Made by a program: the position numbers and the translations under genes
Source of the DNA: Flavobacteriaceae bacterium GSB9
GTDB lineage: Bacteria; Bacteroidota; Bacteroidia; Flavobacteriales; Flavobacteriaceae
Assembly: GCA_022749295.1 (NCBI GenBank)
Contig: CP062007.1
Span: forward strand, 2,604,001-2,668,000
Length of the DNA stretch: 64,000 bases
Direction: 5' to 3'
Shown here: positions 48,201 through 57,510 of the stretch, one piece after another
Numbering within the stretch: the stretch's first letter is position 1
Layout of the letters: each line of letters starts with the position of its first letter
The notes under the pieces: model-generated
The model's input: only the letters and a program-made list of their open reading frames with translations
Databases searched by the model: none
Told to the model about the DNA's origin: nothing

Positions 48201-51200
48201 TCCTGACGAAAGGGGGCCTTATAATTTTGATCCAGATGCGGCTGACGGTACAATTGACAATCCGCGTGACGCTTGGGCGGGAATCACGCGCCAAATCACA
48301 TCAACCGATTTTGAGCAACAAAATGTAGAGTATATCGATTTTTGGCTACAAGATCCGTTTCAAGGCAATCCTAACAACCCGGGTGGTAAATTGGTGTTTA
48401 ACCTTGGTAATATTTCAGAAGATATTATTCGAGATGGTAAAAAACTATACGAAAACGGTTTGCCAGAAGATGGCAACGTAGACTTACTGCAAAAAACTAC
48501 ATGGGGAACGGTTACACCTCAAAACCAAAGTTTGGTTTATGCTTTCGATACCACAGGGCAAGAGCGTACCAACCAAGATGTAGGTTATGATGGTTATAGC
48601 GACAGTCAGGAGGCGCCACTATCGGAAGATCCGGTTTTAGAGTCGATTTATAGTAATTTTAGGAACTTAGAAGACCCGTCAAACGATAATTATACTTATT
48701 TTTTAAATACCGATGGCGATATTTTTGAACGGTATAAACGATTTAACGGTGTAGATGGTAACACGCCAGATACCTTTTCAAATACAAATCGTGGTGCCAA
48801 TACACAACCAGATGTAGAGGATATTAATCGTGATAACACCATGAACACGATTGATAGCTATTATGAGTATGAGTTAGACTTAGCTCCAGAAAATTTGCCA
48901 AAAACACAAGAGGAATTCAAAAATCTTCCGGATTCAAACCCGTTAAAACAATTTTTAAGGGATTTCAAGGACCCTTCGCGTAATTTTCCAAATGGTGATT
49001 CTGAAGAGAATGTGCGTTGGTACCAGTTTAGAATTCCTGTGCAAGGTGCCCATGCCAAAGCAGTTGGAGGAATTACCGATTTAAGGTCGGTACGTTTCGC
49101 CAGGATTTATATGAAAGAATTTGAAGAGCCAACCGTGTTCCGTTTTGGTACACTCGATTTAGTACGTAGCGATTGGCGTCGTTTTACCCAAGCTTTAGAT
49201 AAAGACGATCCTGAGCCCAGCGATCCACTAACCGATTTTTCAGTAGGCGTTATCGGTACTATCGAAAACGAGGGGAGTTATGAATCACCTCCAGGGATTA
49301 GACCAGAAGAGTTGTTTAACAACAATACGGTGGTACGCCAAAATGAACAATCATTGGTGGAAAAAGTATGTAACTTGGAAGTTGATGATGCCAGAGCGGC
49401 ATTTAAAAACATTGACTTAGATATGCGTCAGTACAAACGCATTAGAATGTTCATGCATGCCGACGATGGTAACGACTCTGGTACTGGCAATTTAAATGAT
49501 GGCGATTTGGTTGGTTTCATAAGAATGGGTAACGATTTAACCGAAAACTACTATCAAATAGAAGTACCTCTAGTATTAACGAGTTCAACTAATAATGAAG
49601 TTTGGCCTACCGAAAACGAAATCAATCTACCGATTGACATTCTAGGAAAAGTAAAAGCCGAAGGTATTTCGAGAGCGACTTTGGCCAATGTAGATCCCAC
49701 GTTTTATGATGTTGTAAATGGCGAGCTGGTTTTAGCTGAGAATCCATTTGATGGACATGTTATTGGTCAGCACCGCGTGGGAATAAAAGGAAACCCTAGT
49801 TTCGGTGATATTAGAACCTTGATGGTTGGTATTAAAAATGTATCGGGTGATAATAATACCTGTGCCGAAGTATGGTTTAACGAGCTACGCCTTTCCGATT
49901 TGGATAACGAAGGCGGTTGGGCCGCTGTGGTAAGCATGGATGGTAACATTGCCGATTTTGCCAACGTAAGCGCCACTGCAAGACAAAGTACTTCTGGTTT
50001 TGGAGGTTTAGAGCAAGGCCCTAGCCAACGTAGTTTGGAGGATGTAAAGCAGTACGATGTGGTTACCAATATTAACGTAGGGCAATTGCTACCTAAAAAA
50101 TGGGGCGTTCAGCTTCCGTTTAATTACGGGCAAAGTGAAGAACTCATTACCCCAAAATACGACCAGTTTTATAAAGATTTAACTTTGGATTCGCGTTTGG
50201 ATGCCGCCAACGACGAAGCGGAGCGTGAACGTATTAAAAACCAATCGGAAGATTATACCAAACGCCAAAGCATCAATTTTATTGGAGTTAGAAAAAACAG
50301 AACAACCGATAAAAAACCGCGTTTTTACGATGTGGAAAACGTTACGCTTAATTACTCATACAACAAAGTGCAGCACCGTGATTTCGAGATTGAAAACTCG
50401 GTAAACAAAACCTTGCGGGTTGGTGCCAATTATGCCCATAACTTCAATCCGGTTAAAGTTGAGCCGTTTAAAAATAACGATTCGCTTTTCAGAAATAAAT
50501 ATTGGAAAATTATTAAGGATTTCAACGTTAATTTAATGCCGTCCAGTTTTACGGTAAATACCGATATCAACAGGCAATTCAATAGACAAAAATTTAGAGA
50601 GGTTGATTTAACGGGCGATAATATTGGTATTGAAGAGCTTTTTAGAAGAAATTACACTTTCGATTTTCAATATACCCTTAATTACAACTTAACCGATGCG
50701 TTGCAGTTTAACTTTACGGCTGCGAATAATAATATTGTTCGGAATTATTTCAAGGATAACGATTTAATCCGAGGTGAACAGGATGAACGCCTAGATGTTT
50801 GGGACGGCCTCTTGGATGTGGGAGACCCCAACAGGCAAACACAAAATTTAGGTGTTACCTACCAGTTGCCTATCAATAAAATACCAACCTTTAGCTTTAT
50901 TGATGCTACGTACCAATATACTGGAAGTTTCCAATGGCAAAAAGGTTCCGATTTATTTGGCAATGTAGAGTTAGATGGCCAAACTTATGATTTGGGTAAT
51001 GCCATCCAAAATTCAAATGTACATAACATCAATGCCTCTTTGGACATGACCCGTTTTTACAAATACATAGGGTTGGTAAAAAAACCGGTTAGAACGGTAA
51101 GGCGAAGATCAGGAACGCCAGGCGGTCCTTCGGGGGCAAACGATGATGATAAGAAGCCTAATAGGCCGAAAAACAAATCGATGACCAAAATATTAAATGC

Positions 51201-52584
51201 GGGTGTCGATATTTTAACCACTATTAAAAGAATACAGGCCACTTACTCAGAAAATAATGGTATGTTCTTGCCAGGTTATACGAGAACACCGGGCTTTATT
51301 GGTACCCTAAAACCCACGGTTGGCTTTACTTTTGGTAGTCAAAGCGATGTGCGTTATTTGGCTGCGCGTCGCGGTTGGTTAACGGCATTTCCAGAGTTTA
51401 ACCAACAATTTACAGCTACAAATACTAAGCAATTGGATTTGTCGGCGAGTCTTCAGCCTGTTAATGACTTGCAGATAGACCTTATTGGAAACCGCGCTTA
51501 TTATGAAAATTACGCCGAAAACTTTAATGTACAGAATGGCGTCTATAACTCGTTAACTCCAAATACGTTTGGGAATTTTAATATTTCAACCGTGCTCATT
51601 AAAACAGCATTTAGCAAAAGTGACGAAAAACAGTCTGCTGCTTTCGATGAGTTTAGGTCGAACAGATTAAAGGTTGCTGAGCGCTTAGCAGAAGAATTTT
51701 ATGGTACATCAAGCTATGAAAGAAATGCCGAAGATGGTTTCCCGTTAGGTTTCGGTAAAAACAGCCAAAAAGTACTATTGCCAGCATTTTTGGCGGCTTA
51801 TTCAGGGCAAGACGCCAATAAAGTGAAAACGTCAGCATTTAGAGATGTACCCATACCAAACTGGGATTTAAAATATACTGGCTTTATGAAGTTTGACTGG
51901 TTTAAAAAGAATTTTAAACGATTCTCTTTAACGCACGGTTACCGCTCTACCTACACAATTAATCAGTTTTCTACTAACCTGAATTTAAACAAGGATCCAG
52001 CTGATAACGAACAGCCTGTTCCGGCAACGCCATATTCTGGACAGCCGCAAGAAGCTTTAGATCAATCGGGTAATTTTAAAAATGCTCGTTTGTTCAGCAA
52101 CATCAACTTAACCGAGATGTTTAGTCCGCTGGTACGCTTGGATTTCGAAATGAAAAATTCGGTTAAAATTCTAGCTGAAATAAAAAAAGACAGACTTCTA
52201 TCTTTAAGTTTTGACAACAATTTAATGACAGAGGCTTTAGGTAACGAATACGTAGTAGGTTTGGGCTACCGAATTAAAGATTTACGTATCCGTTCTAAGC
52301 TCGCAGGTCCACGGCGCCGTATTGTGAGCGATTTAAATATGAAAGCCGATATTTCGGTACGAGACAATAAAACCATAATTAGGTATCTCGATTTGGAAAA
52401 CAACCAAATTACTTCGGGCCAAACCATTTGGGGGCTAAAATATTCAGCCGATTATGCTTTCAGTAAAAACCTAACTGGCATCTTTTATTTTGATTACACG
52501 TTTTCAGACTATGCTATTTCAACGGCATTTCCGCAAACAACCATTCGCTCAGGGTTAACACTAAGGTATAATTTCGGTAATTAA
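45253..52584 (+). CDS. sprA: T9SS outer-membrane translocon SprA
   Basis: Giant 36-strand outer-membrane barrel that forms the protein-conducting channel of the type IX secretion system, needed for gliding and for secretion of proteins with C-terminal sorting domains. Length 2443 residues, like known SprA proteins. A TTG at 45253 is the only start that yields a signal peptide (about 1-30, FSIWSWGQ); no ATG fits. A TonB-independent periplasmic start, repeated SprA domains and the C-terminal strand ending TLRYNFGN are all consistent. It makes the window's split T9SS cargo gene meaningful. gcvH follows. Confidence 0.95.
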   Translation: MNRTNLKPYKHYTLFACVLCFSIWSWGQEPVQDSVQTGYNVGTLKVPDPNSIESKYTYDPVTDRYIYTEKVGEFNINYPIILTPDEYYALVARESLKGYYKEKIDAFDGKKEGSEEERKNLLPEFYVKSDFFETIFGSNVIEVVPQGSVEMDLGILFSKQDNPSFSPRNRNNFTFDFDQRISLSLMGKVGTRLQVTANYDTQSTFDFQNLIKLEYTPTEDDIIQKIEVGNVSMPLNSSLITGAQSLFGVKAQLQFGKTTVTGVFSEQKSQGNTVVAQGGGTLEEFELFARDYDENRHFFLAQYFRDTYDASLANYPFINNRGLQITRIEVWVTNRSNRTENVRNIVALQDLGEIGYNQADPENDDILLDPIPSGFINSAGPFPDNGNNDLNPKAIGSGSILTEQIRDISTAGQGFGSLNSQVNEGSDYAKLENARKLNQGQEYTVNTELGYISLNQRLNNDEVLAVAFQYTVGGKVYQVGEFANDGVDATDVETNEQGQVTSVVNTSLVLKMLKSSITNVGQPIWDLMMKNIYDTGAYNLSQEDFTLNIFYNEASPLNFVSPIPEAGETPEQADFELDINGNLVDENTKEDDKIQNSPLLRVFNLDKLNFNNDPQTRGDGFFDFVPGITVIPQNGKIVFTSAEPFGKYLHNILGDGNYDDESSYNLDQQKYVFRTLYNSTKTAALEEAEKNKFKIKGRYKSTGGDGIPIGSFNVPRGSVRVTAGGRVLVEGVDYTVNYQLGRVQILDEALKASNTPIKVSTENNAVFGQQTRRFTGFNVEHKFNENFVLGGTLLNLNERPITQKANYGSESINNTIFGFNGNYATKVPFLTRLANKLPNIDTDVESNVSLRGEFAYLAPGAPKGTDLNGEATSYIDDFEGSQNGIDLTSQQSWFLSSRPIDLNGDGNPDPEDTEIIDNGFNRAMLNWYVIDPIFYTSRRPDGVTDDDLSDLYTSRVFINELFPDRDIVQGQNSVLYTLDLAYYPDERGPYNFDPDAADGTIDNPRDAWAGITRQITSTDFEQQNVEYIDFWLQDPFQGNPNNPGGKLVFNLGNISEDIIRDGKKLYENGLPEDGNVDLLQKTTWGTVTPQNQSLVYAFDTTGQERTNQDVGYDGYSDSQEAPLSEDPVLESIYSNFRNLEDPSNDNYTYFLNTDGDIFERYKRFNGVDGNTPDTFSNTNRGANTQPDVEDINRDNTMNTIDSYYEYELDLAPENLPKTQEEFKNLPDSNPLKQFLRDFKDPSRNFPNGDSEENVRWYQFRIPVQGAHAKAVGGITDLRSVRFARIYMKEFEEPTVFRFGTLDLVRSDWRRFTQALDKDDPEPSDPLTDFSVGVIGTIENEGSYESPPGIRPEELFNNNTVVRQNEQSLVEKVCNLEVDDARAAFKNIDLDMRQYKRIRMFMHADDGNDSGTGNLNDGDLVGFIRMGNDLTENYYQIEVPLVLTSSTNNEVWPTENEINLPIDILGKVKAEGISRATLANVDPTFYDVVNGELVLAENPFDGHVIGQHRVGIKGNPSFGDIRTLMVGIKNVSGDNNTCAEVWFNELRLSDLDNEGGWAAVVSMDGNIADFANVSATARQSTSGFGGLEQGPSQRSLEDVKQYDVVTNINVGQLLPKKWGVQLPFNYGQSEELITPKYDQFYKDLTLDSRLDAANDEAERERIKNQSEDYTKRQSINFIGVRKNRTTDKKPRFYDVENVTLNYSYNKVQHRDFEIENSVNKTLRVGANYAHNFNPVKVEPFKNNDSLFRNKYWKIIKDFNVNLMPSSFTVNTDINRQFNRQKFREVDLTGDNIGIEELFRRNYTFDFQYTLNYNLTDALQFNFTAANNNIVRNYFKDNDLIRGEQDERLDVWDGLLDVGDPNRQTQNLGVTYQLPINKIPTFSFIDATYQYTGSFQWQKGSDLFGNVELDGQTYDLGNAIQNSNVHNINASLDMTRFYKYIGLVKKPVRTVRRRSGTPGGPSGANDDDKKPNRPKNKSMTKILNAGVDILTTIKRIQATYSENNGMFLPGYTRTPGFIGTLKPTVGFTFGSQSDVRYLAARRGWLTAFPEFNQQFTATNTKQLDLSASLQPVNDLQIDLIGNRAYYENYAENFNVQNGVYNSLTPNTFGNFNISTVLIKTAFSKSDEKQSAAFDEFRSNRLKVAERLAEEFYGTSSYERNAEDGFPLGFGKNSQKVLLPAFLAAYSGQDANKVKTSAFRDVPIPNWDLKYTGFMKFDWFKKNFKRFSLTHGYRSTYTINQFSTNLNLNKDPADNEQPVPATPYSGQPQEALDQSGNFKNARLFSNINLTEMFSPLVRLDFEMKNSVKILAEIKKDRLLSLSFDNNLMTEALGNEYVVGLGYRIKDLRIRSKLAGPRRRIVSDLNMKADISVRDNKTIIRYLDLENNQITSGQTIWGLKYSADYAFSKNLTGIFYFDYTFSDYAISTAFPQTTIRSGLTLRYNFGN

Positions 52585-52654
52585 CAGGCTTTATATTTGA
52601 ATTTTAGAAGCTAATAGATACATTTGCTGAAATAAAATTTAATATAAAAATAAT

Positions 52655-53035
52655 ATGAACATTCCTTCCGAATTAAAATATACAAAAGACCACGAGTGGG
52701 TGTCAGTTGAAGGTGATATAGCCACTATTGGAATTACCGATTTTGCACAAAGTGAATTGGGTGATATTGTTTATGTAGAGGTTGAAACTTTAGACGAAAC
52801 CCTTGATGCCGAAGAAATTTTTGGAACCGTTGAAGCCGTAAAAACGGTGTCAGATTTATTTTTACCATTGTCTGGAGAAGTTGTTGAATTTAATGAGCTT
52901 TTAGAAGACGAACCGGAAAAAGTGAATTCAGACCCCTATGGCGATGGCTGGATGATAAAGGTGAAAATATCCGATGCTGAAGAAATAAACGGTTTGATGT
53001 CTGCCGATGATTACAAAGCGTTAATAGGTGCCTAA
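52655..53035 (+). CDS. gcvH: Glycine cleavage system H protein
   Basis: Lipoyl carrier that shuttles the aminomethyl group between the P, T and L proteins of glycine cleavage. 126 residues, standard. The lipoylation site is Lys63 in [12 protein letters not shown], within a flattened beta barrel; the N-terminal YTKDHEWV and C-terminal [13 protein letters not shown] are conserved. Linked to sprA upstream and overlapping the vanZ-like gene downstream by eight bases. Confidence 0.97.
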   Translation: MNIPSELKYTKDHEWVSVEGDIATIGITDFAQSELGDIVYVEVETLDETLDAEEIFGTVEAVKTVSDLFLPLSGEVVEFNELLEDEPEKVNSDPYGDGWMIKVKISDAEEINGLMSADDYKALIGA

Positions 53036-53405
53036 AAGCTTAATGCTTCCAGCAACATTATTGTACACTTTGGCCTTAACTTTGGCTTGTTTGGTACGTT
53101 TAAACAATTTGCCAGACGTTGGTTTTTCGTTTGGCGACAAAGTATTTCACTTTTTGGCCTATGCCCTCTTAATGTTGTTGTGGTTTGGGACATTTTACTA
53201 CAATATAGGTTTTGTACGTTTAAAGTCAATAATTTACGCATTGGTGTTTTCTGTGGTTTTTGGTATAGTTATTGAAGTATTACAAGATACATTCACTGAT
53301 TACAGAGCATTGGATGTTTACGACGTTGTTGCCAATAGCCTAGGAGCTTTGTTAACCGCTGTAGCACTGTGGTTAAAGAAAACTTTACACGTTAAAAACC
53401 AATAA
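53028..53405 (+). CDS. VanZ-like integral membrane protein
   Basis: Small membrane protein of 125 residues with four predicted helices and the VanZ motif pattern ([18 protein letters not shown] and [28 protein letters not shown]). The GTG at 53028 overlaps the gcvH stop; ATG 53043 is a possible alternative. VanZ-like proteins are widespread with no firm role. gcvH-vanZ is a common pair in Flavobacteriia. Confidence 0.88.
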   Translation: MPKSLMLPATLLYTLALTLACLVRLNNLPDVGFSFGDKVFHFLAYALLMLLWFGTFYYNIGFVRLKSIIYALVFSVVFGIVIEVLQDTFTDYRALDVYDVVANSLGALLTAVALWLKKTLHVKNQ

Positions 53406-53463
53406 AGCCTTGCTTTTTTGGCAAATAATTAATTAAATTAGCAATCTTGATAAACGATATATT

Positions 53464-54183
53464 ATGGAACCTAAAAAAAATCCTAAAGCAAATGTGGGGC
53501 GTAATAGCTCACTGTATTTCGCCATTGGCTTGGCGTTAATGCTATTCATTACTAATTATGCCATAAACTATAAGACTTACGATAAAGAAGACATAGACGT
53601 TGGAATGGTAGTTATGGAGGAAGAAATAGAAGAAGAAATTCCTTTAACTCAGCAAATACAAACACCGCCACCGCCACCGCCACCACCAGCAGCACCCGAA
53701 GTAATCGAGATTGTTGAAGATGAGGTAGAGGTTGAAGAAACTGTAATTGAATCTACAGAGGTAGATCAAGAAACTGAAATTGTAGAAGTAGAAGAGGTTG
53801 AGGTTGTTGAAGTAGAAGAAGATATCGATGTGCCATTTTCAGTTATTGAAAACGTACCGGTTTTCCCAGGTTGCGAAAAGGGAAGCAATAATGAGAAAAG
53901 AGCATGTATGTCGAAAAAAATATCGCAATTTGTAAACAAAAAATTTAACACCGATTTAGCCAGCGATTTAGGTTTATCAGGAAGACAGCGTATTAACGTT
54001 ATCTTTAAAATCGACAAAACAGGTACGGTTACAGGTATTCGTGCTAGAGCACCGCACCCTGGACTTGAAAGAGAAGCTAAACGTGTTATTGGCTTGTTGC
54101 CAAAAATGAAACCAGGAAAACAACGTGGTAAACCAGTAAATGTTCCTTACTCTTTACCAATTATTTTCCAAGTCCAAGATTAA
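53464..54183 (+). CDS. TonB-family energy transducer
   Basis: Transfers energy from an ExbB/ExbD-type motor to outer-membrane receptors. 239 residues: short cytoplasmic N-terminus, one transmembrane helix (about 18-36, LYFAIGLALMLFITNYAI), then a periplasmic linker with a Pro run (PPPPPPPAAP, about 72-82). A Val/Glu-rich stretch (to about 122) precedes the C-terminal TonB domain (about 130-239, NVPVFPGCEKG ... INVIFKIDKTGTV). The CEKG...C pair with two cysteines is typical of the Bacteroidota type. A paralogue follows. Confidence 0.9.
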   Translation: MEPKKNPKANVGRNSSLYFAIGLALMLFITNYAINYKTYDKEDIDVGMVVMEEEIEEEIPLTQQIQTPPPPPPPPAAPEVIEIVEDEVEVEETVIESTEVDQETEIVEVEEVEVVEVEEDIDVPFSVIENVPVFPGCEKGSNNEKRACMSKKISQFVNKKFNTDLASDLGLSGRQRINVIFKIDKTGTVTGIRARAPHPGLEREAKRVIGLLPKMKPGKQRGKPVNVPYSLPIIFQVQD

Positions 54184-54207
54184 TTTTTAAGATTAAAAAA
54201 GTAAGTT

Positions 54208-54237
54208 AAAAACCCTGAGTAAACCTCAGGGTTTTTT
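54208..54237 (+). terminator. Terminator after the first TonB gene
   Basis: AAAACCCTGAG and CTCAGGGTTTTTT form the stem around the loop TAAAC, 25 bases after the stop codon. It ends with a T6 run. Confidence 0.92.
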
Positions 54238-54244
54238 AATGTCA

Positions 54245-54281
54245 AAATCCCGTTACAAAAACTGTAACGGGATTTCTTTTT
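54245..54281 (+). terminator. Second hairpin directly after the terminator
   Basis: AAATCCCGTTACA (54245-54257) pairs perfectly with TGTAACGGGATTT (54263-54275) around AAAAC, followed by a T-rich run. Two strong hairpins in tandem fully isolate the paralogous TonB genes from each other. Confidence 0.88.
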
Positions 54282-54334
54282 GGTATGCTTATTGTGACTT
54301 TATCATAATATTAACATTTTAAACTACAATTATT

Positions 54335-55135
54335 ATGAGAAATCAAAAAGATGCTCACGACACCATTCGGCAAAATGGGGAAGTCGTGAAAAAATCACAA
54401 AAACATGACACAAATTTACAAAAAAACTCCACCTTTTATTTTCAAATAGGGTTAATTGTATGCTTACTAACCGCTTATGGTCTATTGGAAATGCGGTTTG
54501 AAAACGAATCGGCCGAAATTGTAAGTGCTCTGCCAATTGAAGACGATTTTCCAGAAGTAGCTATTGAAAACTTCAAAGTTTATGAACCTTCAAAACCAGA
54601 ACCCAAACAGGACACAAAAAAAGAAGTAAAATTGATTGATGAAATCAAAGAAATTGAAGATGATTTTGATGAGGGAAAAATCATTGATGTGGTTACCGTA
54701 GAACAAAGCACAACAACGGATAATCCCATAGACCCAAATAAAGTAAATGTGGTTGATAAACCTGAGGAAACAAACGTTCCTATTGCTTTTATCCAAAATG
54801 TACCTATTTACCCGGGTTGTGAAGACTCTAAAAACAATAACGAGCGCAGAAAATGCATGTCTGATAAAATAACCAAACTCATTCAAAGAAAATTTGAGGG
54901 CGGTGATATAGCTTCCGACTATGGGTTAACAGGTAAACAAAAAATCTTTGTTCGGTTTACCATTGACAAAACAGGGCATGTTAATGATATTCAAACAAAA
55001 GCTCCAAACCCAGACCTTAGCGAGGAAGCTGAACGCGTTATTAACCTAATCCCGAAAATGATTCCTGGAAAACAAAATGACCAAAATGTGGGTGTCGTTT
55101 ACGATTTACCTATTATTTTCCAAGTTCATGATTAA
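54335..55135 (+). CDS. TonB-family energy transducer, second copy
   Basis: Paralogue of the previous TonB gene, 266 residues. One transmembrane helix (about 38-55, FYFQIGLIVCLLTAYGLL) is followed by an acidic linker (SKPEPKQDTKKEVKLIDEIKEIEDDF) without the long proline run. The C-terminal domain (about 150-266, NVPIYPGCEDSKNNNERRKCM ... QIFVRFTIDKTGHV-like) keeps the two cysteines. Own promoter region and own terminator suggest separate regulation. It may serve a different subset of receptors. Confidence 0.9.
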   Translation: MRNQKDAHDTIRQNGEVVKKSQKHDTNLQKNSTFYFQIGLIVCLLTAYGLLEMRFENESAEIVSALPIEDDFPEVAIENFKVYEPSKPEPKQDTKKEVKLIDEIKEIEDDFDEGKIIDVVTVEQSTTTDNPIDPNKVNVVDKPEETNVPIAFIQNVPIYPGCEDSKNNNERRKCMSDKITKLIQRKFEGGDIASDYGLTGKQKIFVRFTIDKTGHVNDIQTKAPNPDLSEEAERVINLIPKMIPGKQNDQNVGVVYDLPIIFQVHD

Positions 55136-55154
55136 ATATTAAAGAACAATTGAT

Positions 55155-55188
55155 AAAAACCTGATGTGAACATTCGCATCGGGTTTTT
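55155..55188 (+). terminator. Terminator after the second TonB gene
   Basis: AACCTGATG (55158-55166) pairs with CATCGGGTT (55177-55185), one G-T pair, followed by a T run. It stands 20 bases after the stop. Confidence 0.85.
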
Positions 55189-55249
55189 TTATGAGTCATT
55201 CTTAAAAATATAGTATCTTTCGGTCCAAAATCAACGCTTAATAACAAAC

Positions 55250-57343
55250 ATGAAGCGACTCTTTTTACCATTCCTACTTATTTTGCTTCAATATGGCCAC
55301 TCCCAAAATGGTGACTTTAATGAGAAACCTCCTGTTTTTTCGCAATGCGATGGAATAGCGTTAGAGGCTTTAAAAGATTGTTTTTATAAGCAAGTTTTTA
55401 ATCATGTTTATCATAATTTTAAAGTGCCCGAACAGGTTTTAAAAGATAAATATAAAGGAGAAGTTGTAGTGCTTTTTGAAGTTGATAGTCTTGGTCAATT
55501 TCAGGTTATTTACACCAAATCGATGTATCAGTCGCTTAAAAATGAGATAAAACGGGTGTTTTCGACCTTTCCGAAGATAAAACCGGCGAGCTATAATGGC
55601 AAGAATACCTTTGTTCAATATTCTATGCCAATTAAAATCCCCTTAAGAAATCAGTATGCCGAATCAAAAAGCATCAAAATTGTAAATCGTTTAGAGAATA
55701 GTGTTGGGCGTTCTAAAACGGAATTTGACAGTATCAATGCAAGTCTGTTGCCATTTGAAAATCCAAAGTATGGAAGTCAGTTAAATATTCCGTTCACCCA
55801 CAGCGATTATGCGCGTTTCGATAGGGCAATGAACGTGGTAGGAACCAATAGTCATACAGCATCAAAACCTTTTGTTTTTGAGGAGGTTTCTAAATATTAC
55901 GATTTTAAAGAAGCGGAAAAAAAGCTTAAAAAAGAAACCACAACTTGGGCTGGTAAAAAACTATGGAACGAACACTTGGTGCAGCTTCAAGGTAAAGATT
56001 ATTGGTTTACCATAGACCCGATTTTCGACTTTCAATTGGGCAACGATGCCGAAATAGGAACGACATACAATAATACAAGGGGGCTTTTGGTTCAAGGTGG
56101 ATTAGGAAAAAAGCTAAATTTTTATACTTCAGTTTTTGAAAGCCAAGGCCGCTTTGCGGGCTACGTTAATCGCTATTCTGAAAGCTTAAAAGCTTTTGGT
56201 CCAGATCCAGCCATTATTCCGGGACGTGGTATTGCGAAACGTTTTAAAACCGATAGTTATGATTATCCGGTGGCTGAAGCCTATTTATCGTATACGCCTA
56301 CCGGTTTTATGAATATTCAGTTTGGGCACGGTAAAAATTTTATTGGTGATGGGTATCGGTCGTTATTATTGAGCGATGTGGCGAGTCCGCATCCCTTTTT
56401 TAAATTGAATACTAAGTTTTGGAAATTGAAATATACCAATACGTGGATGTGGCTAAAAGATGTGCGAGATGAAGCGGTGGCCGACAAAGCCTTTTTAACC
56501 AAATATATGGCTAGCCACTATTTAAGTTGGAATGTGTCGAAACGTTTGAATGTCGGGTTGTTCGAATCGGTATTGTGGACCAACTCCAACAACCGAGGTT
56601 TTGATGTCAATTATTTAAACCCCATTATTTTTTACCGTGCCATAGAATTTGAAACAGGGCAAGGTGCCGGAAATGCGCTTTTGGGCGCTTCTGCAAAATA
56701 TAAATTTAGTGACGACGTGAATGCCTACGGACAATTCATTTTAGATGAATTTTCGTTGGGCGACGTAAAAGGTGGTGAAAAAAGTTGGAAAAATAAATAT
56801 GGTTATCAGTTAGGCGTTAAGTATTATAATGCTTTTAAGGTCAATAATTTATTGTTGCAACTCGAATACAATCGTATTCGCCCGTTTACCTATTCGCATA
56901 ACACTATTGTGTTGAACTACGGTCACAATAACCAAAGCATGGCGCATTTGTGGGGCGCTAATTTCAGCGAACTGATTTTAATTGGCCGCTACCGTTACCA
57001 ACGTTGGTATGGCGATGCCAAATTTATTTTCGGTATGCGCGGACTCGATTTTAACAACGGTACCGATAATTTTAGTTACGGTGGCGATATTTACCGCGAT
57101 TATAACGACCGCCCTTTCGATACAGGCGTAGAAGTAGGTCAAGGTATAAAAACAAATAGTTTTTACGCCAATCTGCAAGCTGGCTATTTGGTAAACCCCG
57201 CCTCGAACCTAAAGATTTTTACTGATATCACGGTTCGGAATTTTAACCCAGAAGCTACTATTGTAACTACGTTTGAAAGCAATACTGTATGGTTTAATTT
57301 TGGATTACGCACCGATTTGTTTAATTGGTATTTTGATTTTTGA
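55250..57343 (+). CDS. RemB-like gliding-associated protein: TonB C-terminal-like domain joined to a beta barrel
   Basis: A 697-residue exported protein. The signal peptide (1-18) is followed by a TonB C-terminal-like domain (about 25-135: PPVFSQCDGIALEALKDCF, VVVLFEVDSLGQFQVI, PMKIPLR-like end) that resembles the C-terminal domains of the two genes upstream. The rest (about 200-697) is rich in aromatic beta strands and ends in FDF, as outer-membrane barrels do. This layout and position match what is annotated as gliding motility protein RemB in Flavobacteriaceae, but I recognise it by overall look, not a diagnostic motif. Confidence 0.7.
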   Translation: MKRLFLPFLLILLQYGHSQNGDFNEKPPVFSQCDGIALEALKDCFYKQVFNHVYHNFKVPEQVLKDKYKGEVVVLFEVDSLGQFQVIYTKSMYQSLKNEIKRVFSTFPKIKPASYNGKNTFVQYSMPIKIPLRNQYAESKSIKIVNRLENSVGRSKTEFDSINASLLPFENPKYGSQLNIPFTHSDYARFDRAMNVVGTNSHTASKPFVFEEVSKYYDFKEAEKKLKKETTTWAGKKLWNEHLVQLQGKDYWFTIDPIFDFQLGNDAEIGTTYNNTRGLLVQGGLGKKLNFYTSVFESQGRFAGYVNRYSESLKAFGPDPAIIPGRGIAKRFKTDSYDYPVAEAYLSYTPTGFMNIQFGHGKNFIGDGYRSLLLSDVASPHPFFKLNTKFWKLKYTNTWMWLKDVRDEAVADKAFLTKYMASHYLSWNVSKRLNVGLFESVLWTNSNNRGFDVNYLNPIIFYRAIEFETGQGAGNALLGASAKYKFSDDVNAYGQFILDEFSLGDVKGGEKSWKNKYGYQLGVKYYNAFKVNNLLLQLEYNRIRPFTYSHNTIVLNYGHNNQSMAHLWGANFSELILIGRYRYQRWYGDAKFIFGMRGLDFNNGTDNFSYGGDIYRDYNDRPFDTGVEVGQGIKTNSFYANLQAGYLVNPASNLKIFTDITVRNFNPEATIVTTFESNTVWFNFGLRTDLFNWYFDF

Positions 57344-57444
57344 TTATTATCATGCTTGACCAGTTTAAGTATCTCAGTAACTAAGTTTATATTGGGCCAA
57401 AATATTTTAAATCATAACGGCTTTCAATTTCAACTCCAAAACCA

Positions 57445-57475
57445 TTGCCCAAAATGCTTTTAAAGAGTATCTTTG
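57445..57475 (+). promoter_or_regulatory. Promoter of the second oxidase cluster
   Basis: TTG at 57445-57447 and TATCTTTG at 57468-57475 match the -33/-7 pair of Bacteroidota with a 20-base spacer. It lies 35 bases before the ctaB start. Confidence 0.75.
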
Positions 57476-57510
57476 CACTCGCAATTTAAAGCGGTTAAGA
57501 ATTTAGGCCA

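Noticed and set aside
53640-53830. Repetitive GAAGTAGAAGAG-like DNA as a tandem repeat or CRISPR-like array
   Set aside because: It is coding low complexity (Pro, then Val/Glu-rich linker) of a TonB protein, without regular units or spacers.
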